A DNA stretch of 64,000 nt, taken from positions 62,001 through 126,000 of the forward strand of contig NZ_JAVHLD010000007.1 of assembly GCF_031082295.1 (NCBI RefSeq). Direction: 5' to 3'. Positions 37,966-46,292 of this stretch are shown piece by piece. This DNA comes from Humidesulfovibrio sp. (GTDB lineage: Bacteria > Desulfobacterota > Desulfovibrionia > Desulfovibrionales > Desulfovibrionaceae). The position numbers and the translations under genes are program-made. Every line of letters begins with the position of its first letter. The stretch's first letter is position 1. The notes under the pieces are model-generated. The model saw only the letters and a list, made by a program, of their open reading frames with translations. It was not told the DNA's origin and searched no databases.

Positions 37966-38814
37966 GTGGACAAGCGCACAGCCATCCTGCACGCCAACTG
38001 CCAGGGCGAACCCCTGGCCGCGCATCTCCTGGCCAGCCCGGAGTTCGCCCGGGCCTATGCCCCGCGCGTGTACCTGAACTATGCCCGGGAGGCCCTGCCC
38101 GAGGCCGAGCTCTCGTCCTGCGGCCTGTTTATGTACCAGCACCTCGGCCCGGAATGGGGCGAGCTGTCCTCGGCGGCGCTGCTGGCAAAACTCCCGGCGG
38201 ACTGCCCCCGGTTGTGCATCCCCAACATGTTTTTCCGGGGGCCGTGGCCGCTGTGGTCCGGCGCGCCCGGCTTCGACTACCGCGACGTCTTCCTCGACCG
38301 GCTGCTCGACATGGGCCTGCCCGGGGCGGAGATTCTGCGCGTGTACCTGACCATGCCGCTGGAGCGGAAGTTCGACCTGGACGCGCTGCTGGCCGAGACC
38401 GTGGCCCGCGAGGCCGAGCGCCAGGCCCACACCCCGGTCAAGTACCTGGACTTCGTGGTGGAGCACTGGCGAAGCCGCCCGCTGTTCCTGTCGGTGAACC
38501 ACCCCGGCCCGGAGCTGCTGCGGCTGGCCGCGGCGGGCATTCTGCGCGAGCTGGGCCTCGCGCCGCCGGATTATTCGAAACAGGCGGACCCCGGCCTGCT
38601 GCCCGGCGCCATTGACCTGGGCGAGGGCTACGCGGATTTCGAGCTGCCGGTGCACCCGCAGGTTGCCGCCTTCTACGGGCTGGGTTACGGCGGGGAAGGG
38701 CGCGCGTACAACGTCTACGGCAAGGCCAAGTCCTCCGCCCAGTATGCGGCGGCCTACGTGGAATGCCGCCTGGCGGGCATCGACGACTTCATCGGCTACC
38801 TGCACGTGAGGTGA
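37966..38814 (+). CDS. WcbI-like polysaccharide biosynthesis putative acetyltransferase
   Basis: 282 residues. The N-terminus AILHANCQGEPLAAHLLASP carries the NCQG motif of WcbI-type proteins (an SGNH-like fold implicated in capsule acetylation). A FRGPWPLW segment and a C-terminal half with VNHPGPELLRLAAAGIL, also family-like, follow. The start is a GTG without a clear ribosome site; no better upstream start exists in this frame. The next gene begins 8 bp after the stop codon, so the two are co-expressed. It probably modifies a surface or secreted glycan; substrate unknown. Confidence 0.75.
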   Translation: MDKRTAILHANCQGEPLAAHLLASPEFARAYAPRVYLNYAREALPEAELSSCGLFMYQHLGPEWGELSSAALLAKLPADCPRLCIPNMFFRGPWPLWSGAPGFDYRDVFLDRLLDMGLPGAEILRVYLTMPLERKFDLDALLAETVAREAERQAHTPVKYLDFVVEHWRSRPLFLSVNHPGPELLRLAAAGILRELGLAPPDYSKQADPGLLPGAIDLGEGYADFELPVHPQVAAFYGLGYGGEGRAYNVYGKAKSSAQYAAAYVECRLAGIDDFIGYLHVR

Positions 38815-38822
38815 GCGAGGGC

Positions 38823-39875
38823 ATGGGCGAGAACGGAACATTGCTGGCCTGGGTGGGCGGCGAGTTCTTCATGCACCACATGGAGGCCGAGGGGTTCCGC
38901 GTGGTGCGCCTGCCGCTGACCAGGCCCGGCGCCTTCTCCTGGGAGGAGATCTGCGAGCGCTGCGGGGCCGCCCCGGACGCCGTGGTCTACACCGACCGCA
39001 GCCTGCCGCCGCCGCTGCTCGGCCTGGAGCGCTACCCGTGCCTCACGGCCTTCTACTGCATCGACTCGCACATCCACGGCTGGTACCCGCTCTACGCCGG
39101 GGCCTTCGACCTCTGCGCCGTGAGCCTCAAGGGCGATGTGGAGCGCTTCCGCGCGGAGCTGCCGACGGGCCATGCGCCTGAGCGCGTGCTCTGGCTGCCG
39201 CCCTTTGCCGAGGACCGCTACCGGCCCAGGCCTGCCGGGGATCAGGCCGTCGCCAAGGACTTCGACCTCCTGTTCGTGGGCACGGTGGACCCGGAGACAA
39301 CCCCGCAACGGCACGACTTCCTGGCCCGCCTGGGACGCGAGTTCCCGGCCCTGGCCGTGCGCCGGGGCGACTTCGCCGAGCTGTTGCCCCGCGCCAAGGT
39401 GGCCCTGAACATCGCCGAGCGCGGCGACCTGAATTTCCGGGTGTTCGAGGCCCTGGCCTGCGGGGCCTGCCTGCTCACGCCGAGGATCGCCAACGGGCAG
39501 GACGAGCTCTTCGAGGACGGGGTGCATTTCGTCACCTATGAGGCCGACAACGAGACCGACTGCGCCGTCAAGGCCCGCGGGCTGCTAGCCGACGGTCATC
39601 CGGCTGGCGACGACCGGCGCGAGGCCTACGCCCGGGCCGGGTTCGCCCGTGTGGACGCGGCCCACCGGCCCCGGCACCGGGCGGCGGCGCTGGCCGCGCT
39701 CTTGCGCCAAGGTTTTGACGAAGGCCTGCCCTCCTGGCGCCTGTCAAACCCGGACCGCGCCAGAATTTCCACCCTGCGGCTGTTGTTTCTGCATTGGGCC
39801 GAGCACTGCGGCGAGGCCGACCTGTCCGCACTCTATCTCGCGGAGGCCCGCAGGCTCTCGCTTTCCGGGCTTTAG
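38823..39875 (+). CDS. glycosyltransferase, CgeB-like / GT-B type
   Basis: 350 residues from an ATG at 38823 (GAGG 11 bp upstream). The N-terminal part shows VVYTDRSLPPPLLGLERYPCLTAFYCIDSHIHG, then DFDLLFVGTVDPETTPQRHDFLARLGREFP. The C-terminal nucleotide-sugar region is RAKVALNIAERGDLNFRVFEALACGACLLTPR plus DELFEDGVHFVTYE, the signature of the Glyco_trans_1_2 group used in CgeB/flagellin-glycosylation-type enzymes. It forms a two-gene unit with the WcbI-like gene. Sugar donor and acceptor cannot be read from sequence. Confidence 0.82.
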   Translation: MGENGTLLAWVGGEFFMHHMEAEGFRVVRLPLTRPGAFSWEEICERCGAAPDAVVYTDRSLPPPLLGLERYPCLTAFYCIDSHIHGWYPLYAGAFDLCAVSLKGDVERFRAELPTGHAPERVLWLPPFAEDRYRPRPAGDQAVAKDFDLLFVGTVDPETTPQRHDFLARLGREFPALAVRRGDFAELLPRAKVALNIAERGDLNFRVFEALACGACLLTPRIANGQDELFEDGVHFVTYEADNETDCAVKARGLLADGHPAGDDRREAYARAGFARVDAAHRPRHRAAALAALLRQGFDEGLPSWRLSNPDRARISTLRLLFLHWAEHCGEADLSALYLAEARRLSLSGL

Positions 39876-39904
39876 TAAGAATAATTATCGCCAGCCTGCT
39901 GACT

Positions 39905-39922
39905 TTGGCACAGGACATGCTT
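39905..39922 (+). promoter_or_regulatory. sigma54 (-24/-12) promoter candidate
   Basis: TTGGCACAGGACATGCTT: the TGGCAC block is perfect, and GG and GC are separated by 10 bases. The predicted start is near 39932. The downstream 120 bp hold GGGCAGTG (39993-40000) with its complement (40025-40032) and TTTTTT at 40047-40052 before mltC. It may drive mltC or a short RNA. Confidence 0.55.
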
Positions 39923-40099
39923 ATCTTCAAAGTACCCTGGACGACAGGTGAGAGCCAGAACGGCATCGGGAACCAACATTACAAGAAGTGAAGGGCAGTG
40001 CCCATTATCACAAAGGTTCCGATCCACTGCCCACGGTCAACTGGGGTTTTTTAATGCCCGGCGTCCGGCCGCAAGGCCAGGAACGCAAGGAGGCCGCCC

Positions 40100-41311
40100 A
40101 TGCCCGCATCACCGCCCAGTCCCCCTTTCCGACATACAGCCCGCTTGCGCCCGCTTCCTTGTGCCCTCTGCGTGCTCGGCCTGGCCCTGCTGGTGGCCTC
40201 CTGCTCCGTCAGCGACGCCGTGAGCATCGCCCGGGTTGCCAGCGGCGACACCAGCGCCGCCGTCAGCATGGCGCGCAACAAGGCCATCCACTACGCCACA
40301 CACCCCAGCGCCATCGAGGCCGACTACAAGCGCTTCAAGAGCCTGGTGGCCAGTTTTCGCCGCGCCGTGGGCGGCACCTGGGGCGAACGCGATGTGCGCG
40401 AACCGGAACCCAAGAAGTACGTCAAGTACACCCAGAACTACCTGTCCCGCGCCAGCGTGGACTTCGAGCGCGGCCTGATCCTGGTGGAGACGCTCGACCA
40501 GGACACCCCGCATGCCAGCCTTCGCGCGGCCATCGCCACCATGCTCCTGACTCCGTACGACCCGCGCGCGGTGGACCTCTATTCCGCCGGGCCGGTGCGC
40601 CTTGGCGGCAAGCCTTTCCTGCTGGGCGAGGTCAAGGACTCGCGCGGGCGCGACATCGCGAGCGAAGCCCAGGCCGAGGAGTTCGCCCGCGACGTCGTGG
40701 AGCGCAGCGTGCAAAGGCGCGCCTCCGAGAACGCGGGCAAGACCGTCAGTTTCGTGGTCATCCCCATGATCAACGACCACATGCAGGTGCGCGCGGCCAA
40801 GTTCCGCCCGCAGGTGGAGCAGGCCGCGGCCCGTTTCCACGTCAGCCGCAACCTCATCTACGCCATCATCCGCGTGGAGAGCGACTTCAACCCCTACGCC
40901 ATCAACTCCATCCCCGCGGTGGGGCTCATGCAGGTGGTGCCGCAGACCGCCGGGGCCGACGTGCAGGAGTACCTCACGGGCAGGCCCGGCGAGCCGAGCA
41001 AGAGCTACCTGTTCGAGCCCGCGCACAACATCACCTACGGCACCGCCTACCTGCGCCTGCTGGCCACCCGCATGCTTTCCGACGTGGGCGACGAGCTCTC
41101 CCGCGAGTACTGCGTCATCGCCTCCTACAACGGCGGCGCGGGCGCGCTGCTGAAGACCTTCAGCCGCGACAAGCGCCAGGCGTTCAGGCTCATCAACGCC
41201 CGCCCCCCCATGGCAGTTTACGACACCATCGTGGAGCGCCACGCCGCGCAGGAGACGCGCGACTACCTGAAGAAGGTGCTGGCCGCCAAGAAGGAGTTCG
41301 TGGGCATGTAG
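40100..41311 (+). CDS. mltC: membrane-bound lytic murein transglycosylase C
   Basis: 403 residues. A lipoprotein signal ends LLVASC (cysteine near 35). An MltC-type N-terminal domain follows (about 60-230; KKYVKYTQNYLSRASVDFERGLILVETLD). The SLT catalytic domain then has YAIIRVESDFNPYAINSIPAVGLMQVVP, with the catalytic glutamate in RVESDFNP, and SYNGGAG. It cleaves glycan strands of peptidoglycan to 1,6-anhydro products at the outer membrane. GGAGG precedes the ATG by 9 bp. Confidence 0.93.
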   Translation: MPASPPSPPFRHTARLRPLPCALCVLGLALLVASCSVSDAVSIARVASGDTSAAVSMARNKAIHYATHPSAIEADYKRFKSLVASFRRAVGGTWGERDVREPEPKKYVKYTQNYLSRASVDFERGLILVETLDQDTPHASLRAAIATMLLTPYDPRAVDLYSAGPVRLGGKPFLLGEVKDSRGRDIASEAQAEEFARDVVERSVQRRASENAGKTVSFVVIPMINDHMQVRAAKFRPQVEQAAARFHVSRNLIYAIIRVESDFNPYAINSIPAVGLMQVVPQTAGADVQEYLTGRPGEPSKSYLFEPAHNITYGTAYLRLLATRMLSDVGDELSREYCVIASYNGGAGALLKTFSRDKRQAFRLINARPPMAVYDTIVERHAAQETRDYLKKVLAAKKEFVGM

Positions 41312-41416
41312 CCCGCGCATTTCCGCAGACCCTTGCAAGCCGCGCGCGCCTGTTGTAGTGGCGAAATCAGGAAGCTCCCCCCGCAGAGACAACGCATGAC
41401 CTCTTGGAGGTGCCGC

Positions 41417-41653
41417 ATGCGCAGGGTGTTCACGACATTCGTGGCGTGTCTGTGTCTGTTGCTGGCCGTTCCCGCCCCGCTCCAGGCCGGCATCGGCAGC
41501 AAGGTCAAGGGCAAGGCCAAGTCGATCGCCGGCCAGGGCAAGAAGATGGCGGAGAAGGCCGAGGACTCCGCCCCGAAACCGGTTCAGAACGCGGCGGAAC
41601 GGGCCAAAAGCGGCGCGAAGAAGGGAGTTGAGAAGGTCAAGCCCAAGGCCTAG
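41417..41653 (+). CDS. small exported Lys/Ala-rich protein, possibly truncated
   Basis: 78 residues: a signal peptide (cleavage near APLQAG) and a very basic, Lys/Ala/Gly-rich mature part (KVKGKAKSIAGQGKKMAEKAEDSAPKP). TTGGAGG lies 7 bp before the ATG. The frame stays open after the TAG for 20 more codons of the same composition (QGKAKANQLGDVVEKL) and then meets TAG at 41714. The protein was therefore probably 99 residues before a point mutation, or the TAG is sometimes read through. No family recognised. Confidence 0.65.
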   Translation: MRRVFTTFVACLCLLLAVPAPLQAGIGSKVKGKAKSIAGQGKKMAEKAEDSAPKPVQNAAERAKSGAKKGVEKVKPKA

Positions 41654-41871
41654 GAGGCGGGTCGGCAGGGCAAGGCAAAGGCCAACCAGCTGGGGGATGT
41701 CGTCGAGAAGCTCTAGGCGGTACCCGGCCTAGCGCCACTCCTCCCCGCTCATGAGCCGCCAGGCGTTCCTGAAGGCGATGGCCCGGCCACGGGCCTGTTG
41801 AGGCGCGCCAGCACAAGCCCCAATGGGGACAACAGAGGGGCACGCCAGTCTGGTCGCGGAGCGCGGGGGGG

Positions 41872-42366
41872 CTAGTCGTCCGGGGCAACGTCCACGAAGG
41901 TGCAGGTGAGAGCGCCGTCGTCGGCCACGTCGATGTAGGCCATGGAGCCTTCGGCCAGGCTGCCGGGGTTGAGCAGGTGCGCGCCTTGGTGCTCGGTCCA
42001 GGCGCGGCGGTGGGTGTGGCCGAAGCAGATCAGGTCGTGCGCGGGGAAGGTGTCGGCCACGCGTTGCCAGACGGTGGAGCGTTCGCCCCAGCCGTGGGCC
42101 ATGCCGATGCGCAGCTTCCGGCCAGAGGCCAGGGGCAGCTCGGCGCTCAGCGTCTGCGGCAGGTCGTGGTCGAGCAAGAAGTGGTCGCAGTTGCCGCGCA
42201 CGGCCAGCAGGCGCGGATGGCGGCACAGGGAGTGGTAGAGCGCGGCGCTGACCATGTCGCCGCAATGCAAGAGCGCGTCTGCGCCGGAGAGGTACCGGTC
42301 GTAGACGCGCTCGAAGCGGTCATCAGGAATGGACAGGTGCGAATCGGAGATGACGGCCAGTCGCAT
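41872..42366 (-). CDS. YfcE-type metallophosphodiesterase
   Basis: 164 residues, calcineurin-like phosphoesterase fold. Metal ligands are visible in order: MRLAVISDSHL (D, H), HCGDMV (GD), VRGNCDHF (GNCD), MAHGW (GH-like) and CFGHTHR (GHTH), with LLNPGSLAEG typical of the YfcE/MJ0936 group. It hydrolyses phosphodiesters in vitro in that family; the in vivo substrate is unknown. It lies 26 bp downstream of mlaA on the same strand and could share its transcript. Confidence 0.92.
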   Translation of the reverse strand: MRLAVISDSHLSIPDDRFERVYDRYLSGADALLHCGDMVSAALYHSLCRHPRLLAVRGNCDHFLLDHDLPQTLSAELPLASGRKLRIGMAHGWGERSTVWQRVADTFPAHDLICFGHTHRRAWTEHQGAHLLNPGSLAEGSMAYIDVADDGALTCTFVDVAPDD

Positions 42367-42392
42367 GGTGTGGAAACTGGCCGCGGCCTGTC

Positions 42393-43250
42393 CTAGTCGT
42401 TGATCTTCTTGTAGCGGTTGCGCAGGTAGGCGTCGCGCACGGCCTCGTACGGGTCGATGGACGCTTCCTTCAGGGTCTCGTAGTCGCCGATGCGCATGGA
42501 GACCTCGTTGATCTTGTCATAGCCCTTGGTGGCGATGGACCAGTACCAGGGGTGGATGTAGGAGATCGGGGTCAGGAAGTAGTCTCCCGCATAGCCCACG
42601 GTGTCGCGCGCGGAGGAGGGGCCGATGAAGGGCCACACCAGGTACATGCCGTTGCCCGCGCCCCAGTAGCCGAAGGTCAGGCCCAGGTCCTTTTCGGTGG
42701 AACCGATGGGCTTGTAGGGCTTGCTGTCGGCGGTGACGTCGGCGAAGCCGCCCAGGCCGAAGGCCGTGTTGCCGATGAAGCGCGAGGTCTCCACGGCGGC
42801 GGCGTCGGGCTTGCCCTGGAGCATGAGGCTGACGAAGCGCACCGGGAACATGAGGTTGTGGAAGAAGTTGCCCACCCAGATGCGGGGACGCTCGGGGATC
42901 ACGGCTCCGTAGCCCTGGGCCACGGGCTTCAAGGCCCAGAAGTACAGCTTGTCGTTGAAGCCGAACCACATGCGGTTCCAGCCCTCAAGGGGGTCCGGGG
43001 TCTGGGCGGCGATGTCCGACTTGGTCAGCTTGTCGCCGTTGGCGGGTTTCTTGATGATCTGGCCGGTCTCGTCCCAGATGTCCACGTCGCCATAGGCCAG
43101 GAGCATGTTCGTCGCGGGCTTCTCGGCCAGGCTTGCCGGGCCGGTGGGGGCGGTGGCGGCCAGAGCCACCACGCAGGAGAGCAGCGTCAGGGCAACGGTT
43201 GCCAAGAGAACTCGGGTCAATCTGTGCATGCGTACCGCCTTGTGACTCAT
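42393..43250 (-). CDS. mlaA: outer-membrane lipid asymmetry lipoprotein MlaA (VacJ)
   Basis: 285 residues from 43250; an ATG seven codons in (43229) follows AAGGCGG and may be the true start. A lipoprotein-like signal ends LLSC. The VacJ domain is clear: DPLEGWNRMWFGFNDKLYFWALKPVAQGY, VGNFFHNLMFPVRFVSLMLQGK, TSRFIGNTAFGLGG, TFGYWGAGNGMYLVWPFIGPSSARD. It removes phospholipids from the outer leaflet of the outer membrane and hands them to MlaC. It is the last gene of the Mla operon, 10 bp after mlaC. Confidence 0.95.
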   Translation of the reverse strand: MSHKAVRMHRLTRVLLATVALTLLSCVVALAATAPTGPASLAEKPATNMLLAYGDVDIWDETGQIIKKPANGDKLTKSDIAAQTPDPLEGWNRMWFGFNDKLYFWALKPVAQGYGAVIPERPRIWVGNFFHNLMFPVRFVSLMLQGKPDAAAVETSRFIGNTAFGLGGFADVTADSKPYKPIGSTEKDLGLTFGYWGAGNGMYLVWPFIGPSSARDTVGYAGDYFLTPISYIHPWYWSIATKGYDKINEVSMRIGDYETLKEASIDPYEAVRDAYLRNRYKKIND

Positions 43251-43260
43251 CGGCGTTGTG

Positions 43261-43884
43261 CTAGCTGGCCACGTCGTCGACGTTCTTGCCCGCGTCCAAT
43301 GCCGCGATCTTGTCCTTGATGCGCTGGATGAGCGTGTCCGGGGTTTCCCTGGACAGAATCTTGGCGAACTGGGTGCGGTAGTTCTTGACCAGGCTCACGC
43401 CCTCGACCACCACGTCGTAGACCATCCACTGGTCATGCTTGATCATGACGTAGTTGATGGGGATGGTCTTGTCCTTCATGGCGACCTGGGTCTTGAGGAA
43501 GGCCTGGTTGTCGGCGATCTGCTCGCCAAGATAGTTGACCTTTTCGTTGTTGTACTTCTCAAGCTTGCGCACGTACGTCTTCTGCAGCAGCTCCGAGAAG
43601 CTGGTCACGAAGTCGTCCTGCTGCTTGGGGGTGAACTTCTTCCAGCCCTCGGCCGCGGCGCGGCGAGAAAGCTCGCGCCAATCGAAGAAGCCGTCGGCCA
43701 CGGTGCGCAATTTGTCCTGACGTTCGGCGCGCTTGGCGGGACCCTTCATGGCCGGGTCGGACAAAATCGCGATGACCTTGTCGATGCCGGATTTCAAACG
43801 GTCCTGCGGCTCGCCAGCCAGCGCGGCGGAACAGAAACAGGCCAGGATGGCCAATGTGGTAAGGATAATTGAGATTTTTTTCAT
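43261..43884 (-). CDS. mlaC: periplasmic phospholipid-binding protein MlaC
   Basis: 207 residues from the ATG at 43884; a TTG upstream is less likely. A signal peptide ends ACFCSAALAG. The Tol-Tol-ABC/MlaC fold follows: VADGFFDWRELSRRAAAEGWKKFTPKQQDDFVTSFSELLQKTYVRKLEKY and WMVYDVVVEGVSLVKNYRTQFAKIL. It ferries phospholipids between MlaA and MlaD. The gene lies between mlaD and mlaA in the operon. Confidence 0.95.
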   Translation of the reverse strand: MKKISIILTTLAILACFCSAALAGEPQDRLKSGIDKVIAILSDPAMKGPAKRAERQDKLRTVADGFFDWRELSRRAAAEGWKKFTPKQQDDFVTSFSELLQKTYVRKLEKYNNEKVNYLGEQIADNQAFLKTQVAMKDKTIPINYVMIKHDQWMVYDVVVEGVSLVKNYRTQFAKILSRETPDTLIQRIKDKIAALDAGKNVDDVAS

Positions 43885-43922
43885 CTTCAAAAGTACCGCC
43901 AATGGGTTATGGGCCGCGTTAT

Positions 43923-44366
43923 TTACACGCCGCCGAAAACATACTTACTGATTAATTCCTCAAGGTCAATAGCCGATTCCGTATCCCGCAGGATGGCTCC
44001 GGCCTTGATGGTGTCGCCCCCGCCGCGCGAGAGTTTCACGTACTTGTCGCCGATGAGGCCGCTGGTCTTCACCGAGGCGATGGTGTCGTCAGTCAGCTGG
44101 ATGTCCTTGCGGATGCGCAGGGTCACCGAGGACATGCCCGTGTCCTGGTCGATGCCGATCTTCTCCACGAAGCCCATCTCCACGCCGTACATCTGCACCG
44201 GCGCGTTCAGCTTCAGGCCCGTCACGTCGTTGAACTTGGCGACGATGGGGTAGTAGTTGTCGGAGAACAGGTGCACGTTCCCGAGCTTGATGCTCATGTA
44301 GGCGATGGCCATGAACCCCAGCAGCACGAAAATGCCCACCTGGGTTTCCTTCGAATATTTGTTCAT
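43923..44366 (-). CDS. mlaD: MCE-domain lipid transport protein MlaD
   Basis: 147 residues. An N-terminal anchor helix (ETQVGIFVLLGFMAIAYMSIKLG) is followed by one MCE domain (YYPIVAKFNDVTGLKLNAPVQMYGVEMGFVEKI; IASVKTSGLIGDKYVKLSRG). It forms the inner-membrane hexamer that works with MlaE and MlaF. It starts 86 bp after mlaF; a CGCGTCG/CGACGCG stem-loop directly after the mlaF stop codon (44427-44452) lies in that gap. Confidence 0.95.
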   Translation of the reverse strand: MNKYSKETQVGIFVLLGFMAIAYMSIKLGNVHLFSDNYYPIVAKFNDVTGLKLNAPVQMYGVEMGFVEKIGIDQDTGMSSVTLRIRKDIQLTDDTIASVKTSGLIGDKYVKLSRGGGDTIKAGAILRDTESAIDLEELISKYVFGGV

Positions 44367-44452
44367 CTTGCACCTCCCGTGGCCTGGCTGCAGGTCCGTC
44401 GATACCCTTGGACCCAGCCCATGTGACGCGTCGGCCTTTGCCTGTCGACGCG

Positions 44453-45286
44453 CTAGCCTTCTTCCAGATATTTGGAACAGTCGCGTTTCATGACCTTGAA
44501 GTCGAGCGCGGGCATGGTCAGCCTGGGGCTGGTGCGCGCCTGCGCCTGGCGGTCGAGGAAGCGCCGCAGATACTCGTCCGTGGTGGCCTCAAGCCCTTTC
44601 AGGTCGCCGTTGTAGAGCACCCGGCCCTCGCCCAGCACCATCACGTGGTCGGCGATGGTGCGCATGCTGTTCAGGTCGTGGCTGACCACCACCATGGTCA
44701 TGTCAAAGCTCTTCTTGAGTTCCAGCAGCAGCTGGTCCAGCTCGGCCGCCGTCACCGGGTCGAGTCCGCTGGTGGGCTCGTCGCAGAACAAGAGCGGCGG
44801 GTCCATGACCATGCCGCGGGCCAGCCCGGCGCGCTTGCGCATGCCGCCGGAGAGCTCGTTGGGGTAGTAGTCGTAGAAATCCTCCAGCCCCACCAGGGCC
44901 AGCTTGGCCAGCACGCGCTCGCGGATTGTCTTCTCGTCGAGCCTGGTGTGTTCCCTCAGGGGCAGGGCCACGTTGTCGCCCAGGGTAAGCGAGCCGAGCA
45001 TGGCGCCGTCCTGGAAGAGCACGCCCATGCGCTGGCGCAGGCAGTGCATGCCCCTGCGGTCCAGCTCGGCAAGGTCGTGCGCGCCGATCATGATGCGCCC
45101 GCCAAGCGCCGGCTGGAGCATGAGGATGTGCTTGAGCAGGGTGGACTTGCCGCAGCCAGAGCCTCCCAGGATCACCGAAATCTTGCCGCCGGGCAGCACC
45201 GCGTTGATGTCGCTGACCACGGCGGTTTTGCCGTAGCCGATGGTGAGCCCTTCGAGGCGGATGTCCGGGGTGATTTCCTGCGTCAT
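44453..45286 (-). CDS. mlaF: phospholipid ABC transporter ATP-binding protein MlaF
   Basis: 277 residues. A full ABC ATPase: Walker A GGSGCGKST, signature LSGGMRKRAGLARG, Walker B LLFCDEPTSGLD and the H-loop VVSHD. LQPALGGRIMIGAHDLAEL is typical of the Mla/Ttg2A group. The C-terminus extends by about 30 residues (FLDRQAQARTSPRLTMP...), longer than minimal family members. It powers lipid movement by MlaE. It starts 10 bp after mlaE. Confidence 0.95.
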   Translation of the reverse strand: MTQEITPDIRLEGLTIGYGKTAVVSDINAVLPGGKISVILGGSGCGKSTLLKHILMLQPALGGRIMIGAHDLAELDRRGMHCLRQRMGVLFQDGAMLGSLTLGDNVALPLREHTRLDEKTIRERVLAKLALVGLEDFYDYYPNELSGGMRKRAGLARGMVMDPPLLFCDEPTSGLDPVTAAELDQLLLELKKSFDMTMVVVSHDLNSMRTIADHVMVLGEGRVLYNGDLKGLEATTDEYLRRFLDRQAQARTSPRLTMPALDFKVMKRDCSKYLEEG

Positions 45287-45296
45287 TTCGTGCCGC

Positions 45297-46103
45297 CTAG
45301 AACAGAAGCGAGGTCATGATGTAGTCGGACAAAAGGATCAGGATGCAGGACGTCACCACCCCGGCGGTGGTGGCCTGGCTCACGGCCTCCGGGCCGACGG
45401 CGTCGCGCCGGGTGTGGGTGTAGTAGCCCATGAAGCAGCACACGGTGCACACAACGATGGCGAAGACCAGGGACTTGTAGAAGCCGCCGGTGACGTCGCT
45501 TAGCTTCATGTAGGCCTGGATGCGGTAGAAGTACACGCCGCTGTTGCCGCCCAGGAGCAGCACGCCGGTGAGGTAGCCGCCGGCCATGCCCACCAGGTCG
45601 AAGAAGGCGGTGAGGATGGGGAAGCAGAGGATGCTGGCCGCCAGCTTGGGGCTGACCAGGTAGCCCACGGGATTGATGTCCATGACGCGCAGGGCGTCGA
45701 CCTGCTCGCTGATGCGCATGACGCCGATCTCGGCGGTCATGGACGACCCGGCCCGGCCGGTGATCATGATGGCGGTGAGCACGGGGCCGAGCTCGCGCAC
45801 AAGCGACAGGGCCACGGCCGCGCCCAGGAAGCCCTCGGCCCCGAACTTGGCCAGGGCGTAGTGCATCTGCAGGCCGATGACCATGCCCGTGAACAGGCCG
45901 ATGAGCGTGATGACGCTTAGGCTTTTGACGCCGATGAAGTAGATCTGGCGGACGGTCTTTTGGAACTGGCCGAGGGAGGAGAAGATGCGGGCGGTGGATT
46001 CCAGCAGGAACAGGAACATGGCCCCCGTGTCGCCCACAAAGCGCAAGGTGGCGTCGCCCAGGTGGGCGATGGGCGAAAGCTGCGGGCGTCTGCCGTGTAT
46101 CAT
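45297..46103 (-). CDS. mlaE: phospholipid ABC transporter permease MlaE
   Basis: 268 residues with five or six hydrophobic segments. MlaE family motifs are QIYFIGVKSLSVITLIGLFTGMVIGLQ, ALSLVRELGPVLTAIMITGRAGSSMTAEIGVMRISEQVDALRVM and GGFYKSLVFAIVVCTVCCFMGYYT. It is the first gene of mlaEFDCA. The STAS protein MlaB that binds MlaF in enterobacteria is absent from the cluster. The 189-bp upstream interval holds the likely promoter but no clear match. Confidence 0.95.
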   Translation of the reverse strand: MIHGRRPQLSPIAHLGDATLRFVGDTGAMFLFLLESTARIFSSLGQFQKTVRQIYFIGVKSLSVITLIGLFTGMVIGLQMHYALAKFGAEGFLGAAVALSLVRELGPVLTAIMITGRAGSSMTAEIGVMRISEQVDALRVMDINPVGYLVSPKLAASILCFPILTAFFDLVGMAGGYLTGVLLLGGNSGVYFYRIQAYMKLSDVTGGFYKSLVFAIVVCTVCCFMGYYTHTRRDAVGPEAVSQATTAGVVTSCILILLSDYIMTSLLF

Positions 46104-46292
46104 TGCTGCGGAGTCCCCCTCTCAAGCCGTGCCAAGCCAAGCCTGCCAAGGCTCCCCTCTGTGTCCGCAAAATGACGCCGCCGGGCGCACGCTGCCCCCC
46201 TGGCGACCCGCATTGACTAGCACAAGGCCGGGCTCCGCGCAATCCCCAGGGGCGGGAGGCCCGGCATTTAAAACAAAAACGTGATTCCGGGG

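Noticed and set aside
41729-41871. Remnant of a coding sequence on the minus strand after the small basic protein (AFRNAWRLMSGEEWR)
   Set aside because: Only about 20 residues look protein-like, with no start, ribosome site or known match.
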